36,969 nucleotides of DNA from Paracoccaceae bacterium (GCA_003512825.1 DOOI01000171.1:1-36969), one strand, 5' to 3'. Positions 15,197-24,441 are shown, counted from the stretch's first letter. The notes: a model not told the origin generated them from the sequence alone. Made by a program: numbers and translations.

Positions 15197-16075
15197 TCAC
15201 GTGCCCTGTGCGGCCACAGCGGCCTTCATCGCCCTCAGAAAACTCTGCACCTTCATCGTGCGATGCAGATCGACATGGCTCACCAACCACAAAGGAGCCG
15301 CCCAATCCGGGCGCGGCGGGCTGATTTCCAAAAGGTCAGGATGGGCCGCAGCCTTCCAGATCGGCAAAAAGCCAATCCCGACGCCTGCCAAAACAGCTTC
15401 TTGCGCGGCGAAAACATCGCCTGTGCGAAACACAATCGCATCATGCGGGATCGTATCCCACATCCAGCGATGAAACGGTGCGCGGCTCGCCGGGTCGTCT
15501 TCGCCAACGAAAACATGCCCCGCCAAATCCTCCAACCCCTCGGGCAAACCATAGCGCTCCGCATAGGCACGCGCACAATAAAGCCCCGACCGCATGGTCA
15601 GGAAGGGTTGCACCACATTATCAGGCTGATCAGGTGCCGCTCCTGCCCGGATGGCCACATGCGCCTCGCCATATTCCAACCGAAAAAGCCGATCGCCCGT
15701 CAGATACCGCAAGACAACCTGCGGGTGCTCGCGGCGAAACTGATCCAAAATCGGCATCAGGAAATTCGTCAGCCCCGTGAGCGATGTCACCACCAACTCG
15801 CCCGCCACGGCATCGCCCTGCCCCTTCAAACGACTGGCCAATTGCGCGAATTGATCATCCGTGGTCTGGGCCACCCGCAACAGATCCTGACCGGCTTCCG
15901 TGGCAGTATAGCCCCGCGCATGGCGCTGAAAAAGCTTCACCCCAAGCCGGGTTTCCAAAGCATCAATATGGCGAATGACCGTGGCATGGTGCACGCCCAA
16001 AACTTCTGCCGCGCCAGAGACCGTACCTTGCCGGGCCACCTGAAACGCTGTGCGAACCTCGTCCCAATTGTCCAT
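15197..16075 (-). CDS. LysR-family transcriptional regulator
   Basis: A 292-residue regulator from ATG 16075, which has AGGAGG about 6 bp upstream. The N-terminal helix-turn-helix is seen in FQVARQGTVSGAAEVLGVHH followed by RHIDALETRLGVKLFQRHAR. The substrate-binding domain starts near residue 88 (AGELVVTSLTGLTNFLMPIL). The HTH lacks the most common S-x-A-A wording but is otherwise standard. It lies 26 bp downstream of trpA on the same strand and may be cotranscribed. The substrate-binding domain resembles the group that acts on adjacent or distant metabolic genes, but no target can be read. Effector unknown. Confidence 0.88.
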   Translation of the reverse strand: MDNWDEVRTAFQVARQGTVSGAAEVLGVHHATVIRHIDALETRLGVKLFQRHARGYTATEAGQDLLRVAQTTDDQFAQLASRLKGQGDAVAGELVVTSLTGLTNFLMPILDQFRREHPQVVLRYLTGDRLFRLEYGEAHVAIRAGAAPDQPDNVVQPFLTMRSGLYCARAYAERYGLPEGLEDLAGHVFVGEDDPASRAPFHRWMWDTIPHDAIVFRTGDVFAAQEAVLAGVGIGFLPIWKAAAHPDLLEISPPRPDWAAPLWLVSHVDLHRTMKVQSFLRAMKAAVAAQGT

Positions 16076-16101
16076 CTCAAGCCTCCTGCAGCACATGCGC
16101 C

Positions 16102-16893
16102 TCAGGCGCGATGCGCGCCTGCCGCCAAGCCTTTCACGAAAGCCAAAACCGCGTCCACAGATTTTCCTGCGGCAATCTCAGCCACAATCGCCGAGCCCAC
16201 CACACAGCCATCGGCAATCGCTGCAATCTCTTGCGCTGTATCCGGGGTGCGAATGCCAAAGCCCACGATCACGGGCAAATCTGTCGCGGCCTTGATCCGC
16301 GCCACTTCTGGCGCAACCGCATCTGCCTGCGCGGCCGCGGCACCGGTGATGCCTGTGATCGACACGTAATAGACAAACCCGGAAGTGTTCTCGAGCACCT
16401 TGGGCAAGCGCTTGGCATCCGTCGTGGGTGTGGCCAAACGAATGAAATTCAGCCCCGCTGCCTGCGCCGGGATGCACAGCTCGTCATCCTCTTCGGGCGG
16501 CAGGTCAACCACGATCAGCCCATCAATCCCCGCAGCCATCGCATCGGCCAGAAATTGCGTGACCCCATGCGAATAGATCGGGTTGTAATAGCCCATCAAA
16601 ACGATCGGCGTCGTGGTGTCGGTCTTGCGAAACGCCTCCACCATATCGAGGGTTTTCAACAAGGTCTGACCACCCTCAAGCGCGCGCTGGCCCGCAAGCT
16701 GGATGGTCTCGCCATCGGCCATGGGATCGGTGAAGGGCATCCCCAGCTCGATCACATCCACTCCCGCCGCAGGCATGCCTTGCATGATCGCCAAAGACGT
16801 CGCCACATCTGGGTCACCTGCCATCATGTAGGCAACAAAGGCTTTCTTGCCTTCGGCGCGGAGGCTGGCGAATTTGGCGTCGATGCGAGTCAT
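16102..16893 (-). CDS. trpA: tryptophan synthase alpha subunit
   Basis: A 263-residue TIM-barrel protein that cleaves indole-3-glycerol phosphate to indole and passes it to TrpB. The catalytic acids keep the enteric numbering: Glu49 in [11 protein letters not shown] and Asp60 in [16 protein letters not shown]. The phosphate-binding loops are [12 protein letters not shown] and VGSAIV near the C-terminus. The ATG at 16893 is preceded by GGGGA and starts [19 protein letters not shown]; the frame stays open far upstream but that part is not family-like. trpB and other trp genes are not in the window, so trpA stands alone here, followed by a LysR regulator. Confidence 0.96.
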   Translation of the reverse strand: MTRIDAKFASLRAEGKKAFVAYMMAGDPDVATSLAIMQGMPAAGVDVIELGMPFTDPMADGETIQLAGQRALEGGQTLLKTLDMVEAFRKTDTTTPIVLMGYYNPIYSHGVTQFLADAMAAGIDGLIVVDLPPEEDDELCIPAQAAGLNFIRLATPTTDAKRLPKVLENTSGFVYYVSITGITGAAAAQADAVAPEVARIKAATDLPVIVGFGIRTPDTAQEIAAIADGCVVGSAIVAEIAAGKSVDAVLAFVKGLAAGAHRA

Positions 16894-17005
16894 GGTGTTT
16901 TCCCCGTTTGTGTCCACTTCCCTTGCCCCAAGGCCGCGCGAAAGGCAACGGGGAGGGGGGCGCGTTTTCGCATGGAACAATGGTTTTGACCGTGTGAGCA
17001 GGGCA

Positions 17006-17068
17006 GAAGGGGGCGCTGCCCCCTCGGCCTGCGGCCTCACCCCCGGGATATTTTTGGCAATGAGAAAG
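17006..17068 (+). repeat. intergenic stem-loop element resembling a Rhodobacterales repeat
   Basis: In the 212-bp gap between trpA and the alkyltransferase gene, GGGGGC (17009-17014) pairs with GCCCCC (17018-17023) around GCT. A second small hairpin GGCC-TGC-GGCC follows (17026-17036), then CCCCGGGATATTTTTGGC and TGAGAAAG. From memory, very similar GGGGGC...GCCCCC...GGGATATTT words recur between genes in many Rhodobacterales genomes. Only one copy is present in this window, so the repeat nature is recalled, not shown. The T run gives it terminator potential on the plus strand. Confidence 0.5.
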
Positions 17069-17105
17069 CCATTGCTCTGCGCTATTGCGCCATTAGGGTA
17101 GGCAG

Positions 17106-17558
17106 ATGGCTGCCCGCACCCTGACATCGCCTTTCGGCCCACTGACCTTTCGCGAGGCCGAGGGTGTTTTGGTGGGTATCGAATGGGGCGGCGCCGAGGA
17201 TGGAAGCTCGGATGTCTTGCTGGAAGCCGAGCGGCAGATGGCGGCGTATTTTGCTGGCCGCATGACCGCGTTTCGCTTGCCATGGCGCGTCGAGGGCAGT
17301 GTCGCGCAGGCGCGCGCTTGCGCGGCGATGACGGCTATTCCTTTTGGCCAGACCCGCAGCTATGGTGCCTTGGCGCGCGAGATCGGGGTCAGCGCGCAAG
17401 CCATGGGGCAGTTATGTGGTGGCAATCCCTTGCCGATCCTTGTGCCGTGCCACCGGGTTTTGGGCGCGCAGGGTTTGGGCGGGTTTTCCGCCCCCGGGGG
17501 CGTGGAGACCAAAGTGCAGCTTTTGCGTCATGAAGGTGCTGGAGGCTTCTTGCTCTGA
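17106..17558 (+). CDS. ogt: methylated-DNA--protein-cysteine methyltransferase (Ogt/MGMT type)
   Basis: A 150-residue single-domain repair protein. The methyl-acceptor Cys115 is in [12 protein letters not shown], the PCHR signature. The DNA-binding helix-turn-helix segment is [20 protein letters not shown], and the C-terminal [20 protein letters not shown] is typical. It repairs O6-alkylguanine by irreversible transfer to itself. No Ada-type regulatory domain is present. Third-position codon use favours G and T (ttg, gcg, ggt), unlike the C-rich plus-strand genes around it. The start is ATG 17106; the EamA gene follows 43 bp downstream. Confidence 0.9.
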   Translation: MAARTLTSPFGPLTFREAEGVLVGIEWGGAEDGSSDVLLEAERQMAAYFAGRMTAFRLPWRVEGSVAQARACAAMTAIPFGQTRSYGALAREIGVSAQAMGQLCGGNPLPILVPCHRVLGAQGLGGFSAPGGVETKVQLLRHEGAGGFLL

Positions 17559-17601
17559 CCTAGAGGCAGGGCTAGCGTTGCCCAGACAGCATCTGCAGGT
17601 G

Positions 17602-18441
17602 ATGATGACCCTTACCGTATTTTTTGCCGTAATGATGGCAGCGCTCTTGCATGCCGGGTGGAACGCCATTGTCAAAACGGGTCTGTCCAAGCAAACGTCC
17701 ATGTTCTTGCTGTCGGTTGGCCATGCAGGCATCGGCCTGCTGGTTGCGCTGACCCATCCTATTCCTGCGCCCGAAGTCTGGCCGTGGTTGGTGGCCTCGG
17801 GCGTGATCCACATGGCCTATCAGCTTTTCCTTGCCTATGCGTATGAGCAGGGCGATTTGAGCCGGGTTTATCCCATTGCGCGCGGGGCAGCGCCGCTGAT
17901 CGTGTTGGTTGCCTCGCTGGCCTTTCTCTCGGATCCCCTTGGGCGTTGGGATTTTATCGGCATCCTCGTCTTGGGCCTGGGCATCGCGCTCATGGCACGC
18001 GGGGTGTTTCGCTCAGGCGAGAGCCGCCGCATGCTGCCCTTTGCCTTTGGCGCGGCTTGTGCCACGGCGGGCTATACATTGGCCGATGGTTTGGGGGCCC
18101 GCGTCTCGGGGCAGCCCTTGGCCTATGTCGGTTGGTTGATGATCCTTTCGGCGGCGTTCTTTACCCCCGTGGTTATCGCGTTGAAGGGCCGTGCCGTGCT
18201 GCGCGCCGATGCACGCGGCTGGGGGCTTGGCATGATCGCGGCTGCCGCGTCTTTCGCGGCTTATGCCATAGCGGTCTGGGCGATGACCAAAGCCCCGATT
18301 GCTCTGGTCGGTGCCTTGCGCGAGACCTCGATCCTCTTCGCCGTGCTCATTGGCTGGCTGTTTCTCAACGATCCGATGGACCGCAGCAAGCTCGTCGCTG
18401 CTGTGCTGATCGTCGCGGGTGTTGCCCTCACCCGGCTTTAG
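17602..18441 (+). CDS. EamA/DMT-family transporter
   Basis: A 279-residue protein made of two EamA repeats, with ten hydrophobic helices. Landmarks are ALLHAGWNAIVK in the first helix, DLSRVYPIARGAAPLIVLVA closing the first repeat and IALVGALRETSILFAVLIGWLF in the second repeat. These proteins move small metabolites across the inner membrane, often outward. ATG 17602 and 17605 are adjacent; AGG lies at 17596-17598. It shares strand and unusual G/T-ending codons with ogt, so the two are probably one unit. Its stop is 7 bp from the convergent pcs stop. Substrate unknown. Confidence 0.87.
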   Translation: MMTLTVFFAVMMAALLHAGWNAIVKTGLSKQTSMFLLSVGHAGIGLLVALTHPIPAPEVWPWLVASGVIHMAYQLFLAYAYEQGDLSRVYPIARGAAPLIVLVASLAFLSDPLGRWDFIGILVLGLGIALMARGVFRSGESRRMLPFAFGAACATAGYTLADGLGARVSGQPLAYVGWLMILSAAFFTPVVIALKGRAVLRADARGWGLGMIAAAASFAAYAIAVWAMTKAPIALVGALRETSILFAVLIGWLFLNDPMDRSKLVAAVLIVAGVALTRL

Positions 18442-18448
18442 GCTGCGT

Positions 18449-19144
18449 TCAGCCTTCCTTGCCATAGACCAATTGCTGTGCGGCCCCTGCCCCCAGCAAA
18501 TAGATGGTCGTCACCACCAGACCCCAATGCGCCCAGCTTTCGGAATGGAAATTCACCAAAGCCGCCCAGCCCGCAAAGAAGGTCCATGCCAGCGCTATCG
18601 GCAAGGTCAAGACCCGCCAGCGCGCCGTCCGTGTGGGATGCACGAATTTCACAGGCAGGAACATCACCCCCGCCAGAACCGCCACCAAACTCAGGCTTAC
18701 CCAGAAATTCGGCTCCAGCGCGAAGAGCACCAGCACCACCATATTCCAGCAGGACGGGAAGCCCGAAAAGGAGTAGTCCTTTGTTTTCATGCGAGAATCT
18801 GCAAAATACATCGCACTCGCATACGTGATGATGATAATCGCGATCCACCCGGTCCACCCCGGCAACAGCCCTGACTTGAACAGCGCATAGGCCGGCACAA
18901 AGACATAGGTCAGATAGTCGATAATCAGATCCAGCAACACGCCGTCAAAAATCGGCGCATTGGTTTTCGTGTCGTATTTTCGCGCCAGCGGCCCATCGAT
19001 CCCATCGACGAAAAACGCCACGACGAGCCAGAGAAACATCAGGCTCCATTTTTCATCCACTGCCGCCAGCATCGCCAACATGGCAAAGACAGCCCCAGAG
19101 GCAGTGAGCAGGTGAACGGCGAGAGCTTTATGCGCGATTTTCAT
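18449..19144 (-). CDS. pcs: phosphatidylcholine synthase
   Basis: A 231-residue integral membrane CDP-alcohol phosphotransferase that condenses CDP-diacylglycerol with choline to form phosphatidylcholine. The motif runs Asp50-Gly51-x2-Ala54-Arg55-x12-Gly68-x3-Asp72-x3-Asp76. The 12-residue spacing, instead of the usual 8, is characteristic of bacterial Pcs. The sequence DGIDGPLARKY followed by FDGVLLDLIIDYLTYVFVP is close to rhizobial and Rhodobacter Pcs. About eight hydrophobic helices. No clear ribosome binding site precedes the ATG. It lies 45 bp after the enolase-superfamily gene and may share its transcript. Confidence 0.93.
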   Translation of the reverse strand: MKIAHKALAVHLLTASGAVFAMLAMLAAVDEKWSLMFLWLVVAFFVDGIDGPLARKYDTKTNAPIFDGVLLDLIIDYLTYVFVPAYALFKSGLLPGWTGWIAIIIITYASAMYFADSRMKTKDYSFSGFPSCWNMVVLVLFALEPNFWVSLSLVAVLAGVMFLPVKFVHPTRTARWRVLTLPIALAWTFFAGWAALVNFHSESWAHWGLVVTTIYLLGAGAAQQLVYGKEG

Positions 19145-19189
19145 ACCGCGTTCATGGCCGATTTGCGCGATCAGGGCAAGGCGGCGTCG

Positions 19190-20314
19190 TCACAGCCGCA
19201 CAACCGTATAGCGGGTTAGCCGCTCCATATCCGGCGCCCCTCCCAATCCCGGCCCATCCGGCACTTGCACGCGCCCTGCGTCACAGGGGAAGGGGGCTGT
19301 CAGAATATCTTCGGTCAGATAATAGCGCGCCTGATAGAATTCACAGCCCAAATCGATCTCTGGCGTTGCCGCGATCATATGCGCGCCCGCCAGATGGGCG
19401 ATCCCCGCCTCGAACATGTCGCCACCATAGGCCGAAAGCCCCGCCGCCCCGGCCATCCGCGCCACGCTCTGCGCGCGCATCAGCCCGCCTGCTTTCATGA
19501 TCTTCACCGAGATGCCGTCACAGGCACCCGCCTCAATTGCCCGCATCAAATCCTCAGGGCCAAAAACGCTTTCATCTGCCAAAAGCGGCACATCAATCCG
19601 TGCCCGCAGCCGCGCCATTGTGGTCAAATTTGCAGCGGCCACAGGTTGTTCGATGAAATCAGGCTTGAACGCCGCCACCTCCGGCAGGCGCGCTATGGCC
19701 TCATGCGGTTGCAGCCCTTGGTTATAATCCACGCGAATGGCCACTTGTGGCCAATCACGGCGGATCTCTTCGAGGCGCATCAGGTCAAACGCGTGGCCCT
19801 TGAACCCGGTTTTCAATTTCACAATCCGCACCCCATCTGCATGGAGCCTTTGCAATAGCTGCCGATCCGCCGCCCAATCCGGATTGGCAATCGAGCAAGA
19901 GAGCGCGATCTCATCGCGGCATTTTCCGCCCAAAAGCGCATGCACAGGCAAGCCCACCGCATGCCCCGTCACATCCAAAAGCGCGGTTTCCAATGCCGCC
20001 TTGGCTTCGGTTGCATGGGCCACAGCATGGGCCGCATCGGCCATGATCGCTGCACGATCCTTAAGCTTTCGCCCCACCACATGGGGCCGGATATGGCGAT
20101 GGAGCGCATGAAGTGTTGCCTCGGGCGATCCGGTGAACACCACCCAAGGCGCGGCTTCCCCCCATCCCACGGCACCGCCCTCTGCCGTCAACCGCAGCAG
20201 CACCACTTCAATCGCCCCTTCGACCGATCCAATCCCATGGTCGCGCCGCGCCGTGACGGGCAAGGCGAGATGCCACAGGTCCATTGCAATGATGCGCTGC
20301 TCTAACAGGCTCAC
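19190..20314 (-). CDS. mandelate racemase/muconate-lactonizing enzyme family protein (enolase superfamily)
   Basis: A 374-residue two-domain enzyme. The capping domain (about 1-125) is followed by the barrel with the MLE-subgroup acid/base lysines Lys166-x-Lys168 (IVKLKTG), metal ligands Asp196 (IRVDYNQ), Glu222 (FIEQPV) and Asp247 (LLADESVF), and the opposite lysine Lys271 ([10 protein letters not shown]). These enzymes abstract a proton alpha to a carboxylate; members include cycloisomerases, dipeptide epimerases, N-acylamino acid racemases and hydroxyproline dehydratases. The GTG at 20314 overlaps the ThDP-enzyme TGA as GTGA; GTG 20323 is also open. The specificity is not known. Confidence 0.85.
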   Translation of the reverse strand: MSLLEQRIIAMDLWHLALPVTARRDHGIGSVEGAIEVVLLRLTAEGGAVGWGEAAPWVVFTGSPEATLHALHRHIRPHVVGRKLKDRAAIMADAAHAVAHATEAKAALETALLDVTGHAVGLPVHALLGGKCRDEIALSCSIANPDWAADRQLLQRLHADGVRIVKLKTGFKGHAFDLMRLEEIRRDWPQVAIRVDYNQGLQPHEAIARLPEVAAFKPDFIEQPVAAANLTTMARLRARIDVPLLADESVFGPEDLMRAIEAGACDGISVKIMKAGGLMRAQSVARMAGAAGLSAYGGDMFEAGIAHLAGAHMIAATPEIDLGCEFYQARYYLTEDILTAPFPCDAGRVQVPDGPGLGGAPDMERLTRYTVVRL

Positions 20315-22008
20315 GCCACCCACTCCGAAACAGGCGCCGCCGCCTCATGCAAAGGCTGGCTCAGAATATCGATCATCACAGGCGCATTCAGCGCCAAGGC
20401 TTGGCGGAAAACCGGCACCAATTGCGCGGGGTCTTCGATCGTAAAGGCCTGCATCCCATAGGCGCGCGCCACCGCCGCATGATCCGTGCGCGAAAAATCA
20501 ACGTTGTGATAGCGCTGACCAAATCCCGAATGCTGCCCCGCCTTGATCCAGCCGAATACCGAATTGGAAAACACCACCGAAATGATCGGCAGCTTGTAGC
20601 GCATGATCGTCTCCATCTCTCCCGCGCAAAAGGCAAAGCTGCCATCCCCCATCAGCGACAGCACCTTTGCCGTGGGCCTGCCCACCTGCGCGCCCATCGC
20701 CGCCGCCAAGGAATAGCCCAGCGCCCCATGGGCGCGGTTGGTGATAAAGTGCCGCCCGGCCTCCGGCCAGCGCAGATGGGCCGAAACATAAGGGCAAGGC
20801 GTGCCCGGATCAGCCACCACCACACAGTCGCGCGGTAGCGTCTCCATCAGGGCTGCCATCACGGCCTCGGGCCGGATCGGGCGCTCTTGCGACGTTGCCA
20901 AGGGGCCAAACGCCGCCAGCTTTTCTGCCCAAGCCTTCTCGGCCCGCGCGACCCCGCCATTGTCCCCCACAGACACACCCAGCGCCGCCGCCAAAGCCTC
21001 CAGCGCCAGCTTGGCATCGGCACAAATCGCCACCTCGGTAAGGTAGTTGGCCCCCAACACCATCGGGTCCGCATCAATATGCAGAATGCGCGCCGATGGC
21101 CCCGGCACGCGCCAGCGCTCGGTGGTCACCGACCCCGCGCGGCACCCCACATAGAGCACCACATCCGCCTCCTCCATCACCGCTCGCGTAGCAGCAACAC
21201 CACCATTCGAGCCCACAACACCCAGCGCCAAAGGATGTGTCTCAGCAATCGCCCCCTGCCCCGAAACCGTCGTCGCCACAGGCATGCCCAAGGCTTCCGC
21301 CACCTGCGCCAAAGCCGCCATCGCCCCGGCCAATAGCGGCCCACCCCCGCACACGATCACCCCACGCTTGGCTTGCCGCAAAACGGCGACCATCCGCTCA
21401 ATTGCCTCTGGCTCTGCGCCCGCGCGCCGCGCGGGGTAAGTCCGTGTTTCGGGGTCCGCCCAAATCTCTGCGGCCTCAACCACGCCCTTTTGGGTATCAA
21501 ATGGCAACGTCAATTGCGCCGCGCCGGGCCGCCCAGTGGTCATTGCGCGAAACGCCTGCCGCACCGTCGCGGGCAAGCGTGCCGCATTATCAAGCGAGGC
21601 GGTGAATTTCACCAAAGGCGCAAACAGGGCCTGCTGATCCAACTCCGTCAGCGGATAGCGCCCCCGCGATGCCGTCGAAACATCCGAGGTGATCGCCAAA
21701 ACCGGGATCGAACTCTCATTGGCTTCGACAAGCCCCGGCAGAATATACGTCGCGCCCCCTCCCGAAGGGCCCTCACAGATGCCGGGCTTGCCCGTCACCC
21801 GCGCATAGCCATCGGCCATATACCCCGCATGCCGCTCGTCGCGCGTCAGAATATGGGTGATCTCCGGCTGCATACGCGCCATCGCATCGTAAAATGGCAA
21901 TGTCGTATCGCCACACAGTCCGAAGATATGCGATACCCCCTGCGCTTCCAGCATCCGCACCAAGGCTTCCGCCCCGGTCATTTGATTTCCCGCTCCGCTA
22001 TCCGCCAT
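20311..22008 (-). CDS. thiamine-diphosphate-dependent enzyme (acetolactate synthase-like)
   Basis: A 565-residue three-domain ThDP enzyme. The N-terminal PYR domain has the cofactor-activating Glu58 in [17 protein letters not shown]. The central domain starts near residue 190 ([20 protein letters not shown]). The C-terminal PP domain has the ThDP motif GDG-x25-N, from [14 protein letters not shown] to [10 protein letters not shown]. Overall it resembles acetolactate synthase large subunits, sulfoacetaldehyde acetyltransferase and glyoxylate carboligase, but no ilvN-like small subunit is near, so branched-chain synthesis is unlikely. It probably decarboxylates or ligates a 2-oxo acid. Translationally coupled to the enolase-superfamily gene. 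ATG 22008 is preceded by a G-rich stretch. Confidence 0.83.
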   Translation of the reverse strand: MADSGAGNQMTGAEALVRMLEAQGVSHIFGLCGDTTLPFYDAMARMQPEITHILTRDERHAGYMADGYARVTGKPGICEGPSGGGATYILPGLVEANESSIPVLAITSDVSTASRGRYPLTELDQQALFAPLVKFTASLDNAARLPATVRQAFRAMTTGRPGAAQLTLPFDTQKGVVEAAEIWADPETRTYPARRAGAEPEAIERMVAVLRQAKRGVIVCGGGPLLAGAMAALAQVAEALGMPVATTVSGQGAIAETHPLALGVVGSNGGVAATRAVMEEADVVLYVGCRAGSVTTERWRVPGPSARILHIDADPMVLGANYLTEVAICADAKLALEALAAALGVSVGDNGGVARAEKAWAEKLAAFGPLATSQERPIRPEAVMAALMETLPRDCVVVADPGTPCPYVSAHLRWPEAGRHFITNRAHGALGYSLAAAMGAQVGRPTAKVLSLMGDGSFAFCAGEMETIMRYKLPIISVVFSNSVFGWIKAGQHSGFGQRYHNVDFSRTDHAAVARAYGMQAFTIEDPAQLVPVFRQALALNAPVMIDILSQPLHEAAAPVSEWVA

Positions 22009-22034
22009 CTCACACCCCCATTTCGCTCCATTCG

Positions 22035-22064
22035 ATCTTGCGAACGCGGCGCGCCGGGTGTCAA
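22035..22064 (-). promoter_or_regulatory. candidate promoter of the ThDP enzyme gene
   Basis: In the 85-bp divergent gap, TTGACA (22064-22059, minus strand) is an exact -35 match and CAAGAT (22040-22035) lies 18 bp away. Transcription would start near 22028, about 20 bases before the ATG. Confidence 0.35.
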
Positions 22065-22093
22065 CTCACCTCCACGAGGACAGGAGTGCAAAA

Positions 22094-22807
22094 ATGAAAG
22101 CGCGCGGCGGCAAATCTATCTATGGGGCCAGCGTCGGCATCCTCATGCTCGATGCGCGTTTCCCCCGGATCATCGGCGACATGGGCAATGCGCTCACATG
22201 GGATTTCCCGGTGCACTATAAAGTCGTCCGCTCCGCCTCCCCCGATCTCGTGGTCCGCAAAGGCGCGGCAGGCACGCTTGGCCTTTTCATCGACGCGGCC
22301 CATGAGTTGGTGCGCGACGGCGTTGACGGCATCACCACAAATTGCGGCTTCCTCGCGCTCTTTCAGGAAGAACTGCGCGCCGCCCTTCCCGTCCCCGTGG
22401 CCACCTCCTCGCTGATGCAGGTGCAAATGGTCAACCGCATCCTGCCGCATGGCAAACGCGCAGGCATCCTCACGGTCTCCTCCACATCCCTCACCCCGGC
22501 ACATCTCGCAGCGGCCGAAGTCCCCTTGGACACGCCCATCGGCTCCACCGAAGGGCTGCGCGAATTCACCCGCGTGCTGCTCGACAACGAACTGGAACTG
22601 GACGTCGCCCTCGCCCGCCAAGACAATATCGATGCCGCCCTAGCCCTGCAAAAAGCCCATCCAGACTTGGGCGCGATCGTGCTCGAATGCACAAACATGA
22701 TCCCCTATGCCGCCGATATCCGCGCGGCCACGGGCCTGCCCACCTATTCCATCTTCTCGTTCATCCGCTGGTTCCAATCCGGCCTTCAACCCCGCTCATT
22801 CCTGTGA
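22094..22807 (+). CDS. aspartate/glutamate racemase family protein
   Basis: A 237-residue protein from ATG 22094 behind AGGAG (22082-22086). It has the two-cysteine active site of cofactor-independent racemases: Cys84 in GITTNCGFLALF and Cys199 in IVLECTNMIPYA. The N-terminus has a Gly-Ala-Ser-Val-Gly-Ile-Leu start rather than the hydantoin-racemase wording. The fold family includes Asp/Glu racemases, hydantoin racemases, maleate isomerase and arylmalonate decarboxylase. It is divergent from the ThDP enzyme and enolase-superfamily genes and overlaps the next gene as GTGA. The reaction cannot be fixed; racemisation or isomerisation of a substrate of the same pathway is a reasonable inference. 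Confidence 0.82.
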   Translation: MKARGGKSIYGASVGILMLDARFPRIIGDMGNALTWDFPVHYKVVRSASPDLVVRKGAAGTLGLFIDAAHELVRDGVDGITTNCGFLALFQEELRAALPVPVATSSLMQVQMVNRILPHGKRAGILTVSSTSLTPAHLAAAEVPLDTPIGSTEGLREFTRVLLDNELELDVALARQDNIDAALALQKAHPDLGAIVLECTNMIPYAADIRAATGLPTYSIFSFIRWFQSGLQPRSFL

Positions 22808-23628
22808 ACGCCGCCGAGGAAGCCCAGATCGTCGATGCCGTGCGCGCCGCCGCGCGTGCCGAAATCCTGCCACGCTTCCGCGCCCTGCCCTCTGCCGCGA
22901 TCCACCAGAAATCCTCCCTCCACGACCTCGTCACCGAAGCCGACCTCGCCGCCGAAGCGGCCCTGTCGCTGTCTCTGCGGGCCGCCTTCCCGGGGGTGCT
23001 GGTGACAGGCGAAGAAGCCATCGCAGCCGCCCCCTCCCTGCGCCCCCGCCTAGGGACCGAAGCGCGCGCCATTGTCATCGATCCCATCGATGGCACGTGG
23101 AACTTCGCCCATGGCCTTGCCACCTTCGGCGTCATCGTCGCCGCATTGGAATACGGCCGCCCCATTTTCGGCCTGCTCTATGATCCCACTGCGGATGACT
23201 GGATCGTTGCCCGTGCCAATACCCCCGCACGCGCGGCCTCACCCTCAGGCGAACACCAGATCACCACAGCCAAAGCCAAACCACTCGATGCCCTCAATGG
23301 CCACGCAGGCGCTTGGTTCACTCCCCGGCCCCAACGCACAGCCCTCGTCGCCGCCCTGTCTCAAACCGACCGCCTCACCGCATTGCGCTCCTCGTGCCAC
23401 GAATATCGCTTTGTCGCCCAAGGCCATACTGATTACGTTCTATCCTCCATGCTCCACCCTTGGGATCACGCCGCAGGCAACCTGATCTGCCAACAAGCGG
23501 GCGGTGCCTCGCGAATGCTCGACGGCGCGCCCTATAACGCCGCCCTCACCCAAGGCCACCTGCTCACCGCCTCTTGCGAAGAAACCTGGAGCGCACTGGC
23601 CGCCCTGATCCGCCCCACCCTCGAGTAA
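22804..23628 (+). CDS. inositol monophosphatase family protein
   Basis: A 274-residue protein in the Li+-sensitive phosphatase fold. Metal-binding residues are Glu70/Glu71 (LVTGEEAI), Asp93 and Asp96 in VIDPIDGTWNFAHG (DPxDGTxNF signature) and the C-terminal HPWDHAAGNLICQQAGG (WDxAAG). It should hydrolyse a phosphate monoester such as inositol phosphate, PAP or histidinol phosphate. The start GTG 22804 overlaps the racemase TGA, which sets the start although the frame is open for 460 bp upstream. Cotranscribed with the racemase-like gene and followed after 5 bp by the SGNH hydrolase. Confidence 0.87.
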   Translation: MNAAEEAQIVDAVRAAARAEILPRFRALPSAAIHQKSSLHDLVTEADLAAEAALSLSLRAAFPGVLVTGEEAIAAAPSLRPRLGTEARAIVIDPIDGTWNFAHGLATFGVIVAALEYGRPIFGLLYDPTADDWIVARANTPARAASPSGEHQITTAKAKPLDALNGHAGAWFTPRPQRTALVAALSQTDRLTALRSSCHEYRFVAQGHTDYVLSSMLHPWDHAAGNLICQQAGGASRMLDGAPYNAALTQGHLLTASCEETWSALAALIRPTLE

Positions 23629-23633
23629 GTGCC

Positions 23634-24353
23634 ATGACCACAGCCCATCTCTGGCTCCGCCTGCCCCTGCTCCCGTTGCTGCTGGCCCAAGGTCTGGCCG
23701 TCCGAAACCGCGCGCTCATTCTCCCCGAGCCACCGGGGCCGCGTCAGGGCCAAACCGGGCGTGGCCCCGCCCTGCGCCTTCTGATCCTCGGCGACAGCGC
23801 CGCCGCAGGCGTTGGCGCCCCCGATCAATCCGAAGCTCTTGCAGGCCACCTCGCCCGCGCCCTTGCGCCCAATGTCTCTCTCACATGGCAGCTTGAGGCG
23901 CGCACCGGGGTCACCTCTGCTCAAACGCTCCGCCATCTCCACAAAATCGACACCACCTTCGATGCCGCCCTGATTTCGCTCGGCGTCAACGATCTCACCC
24001 GCGCCGTGCCCCGCGCCCGCTGGCTGGCCACACAGCGCGCCCTGCATGCCGCGCTCCGCGCCAAAGGCGTCCGCCAGATTCTGATGACCCCGGTGCCCCC
24101 CATGCATCTCTTCCCGGCTCTGCCCGCCCCGCTCAATTGGGTGCTGGGCCAAGAGGCGAAACGCTACAACCACGCACTCACGGCGTTGGCACAAAATACC
24201 CCCGATCTCCATCTGCTAGATTTCACCCTGCCGATGGACCCGAGCTTGATGGCCGCCGATGGCTTCCATCCCGCACCCGCCCTTTATCGCCTCTGGGCCG
24301 ATACCGCAGCGCGCGCGCTCGTTAACACTTTTGCACCTCCCCAAACGTCATGA
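23634..24353 (+). CDS. SGNH/GDSL-family hydrolase
   Basis: A 239-residue protein with the four-block SGNH site: Ser55 in LILGDSAAAGVG (block I), Gly in the ARTGVTSA region (block II), Asn119 in SLGVNDLTRAV (block III) and Asp209/His212 in AADGFHP (block V). The N-terminus MTTAHLWLRLPLLPLLLAQG is hydrophobic and may anchor or export it. Members are esterases, lipases or acyl hydrolases. It begins 5 bp after the IMPase stop without a clear ribosome binding site, so coupling is likely. A start inside the IMPase frame at 23574 is less likely. Confidence 0.83.
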   Translation: MTTAHLWLRLPLLPLLLAQGLAVRNRALILPEPPGPRQGQTGRGPALRLLILGDSAAAGVGAPDQSEALAGHLARALAPNVSLTWQLEARTGVTSAQTLRHLHKIDTTFDAALISLGVNDLTRAVPRARWLATQRALHAALRAKGVRQILMTPVPPMHLFPALPAPLNWVLGQEAKRYNHALTALAQNTPDLHLLDFTLPMDPSLMAADGFHPAPALYRLWADTAARALVNTFAPPQTS

Positions 24354-24441
24354 CGTCAGCCAGACACCGACCAGACGCAAACCATACGTGTTGCATCCAG
24401 CGAAATTCGCTCTTTACCATACCCAACGCGCTCTTCACGTT

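Noticed and set aside
15263..16989. Plus-strand open frames opposite the LysR gene and trpA
   Set aside because: Both opposite genes carry complete, conserved motifs; the plus-strand translations are Arg/His/Pro-rich shadows.
20311..22008. Calling the ThDP enzyme ilvB or gcl
   Set aside because: No small subunit gene or glyoxylate-pathway neighbours; the general fold motifs alone do not fix the substrate.
24345..24356. ACGTCATGACGT palindrome at the SGNH hydrolase stop codon as an operator
   Set aside because: It overlaps coding sequence and the stop codon and is short enough to arise by chance; no promoter is next to it.
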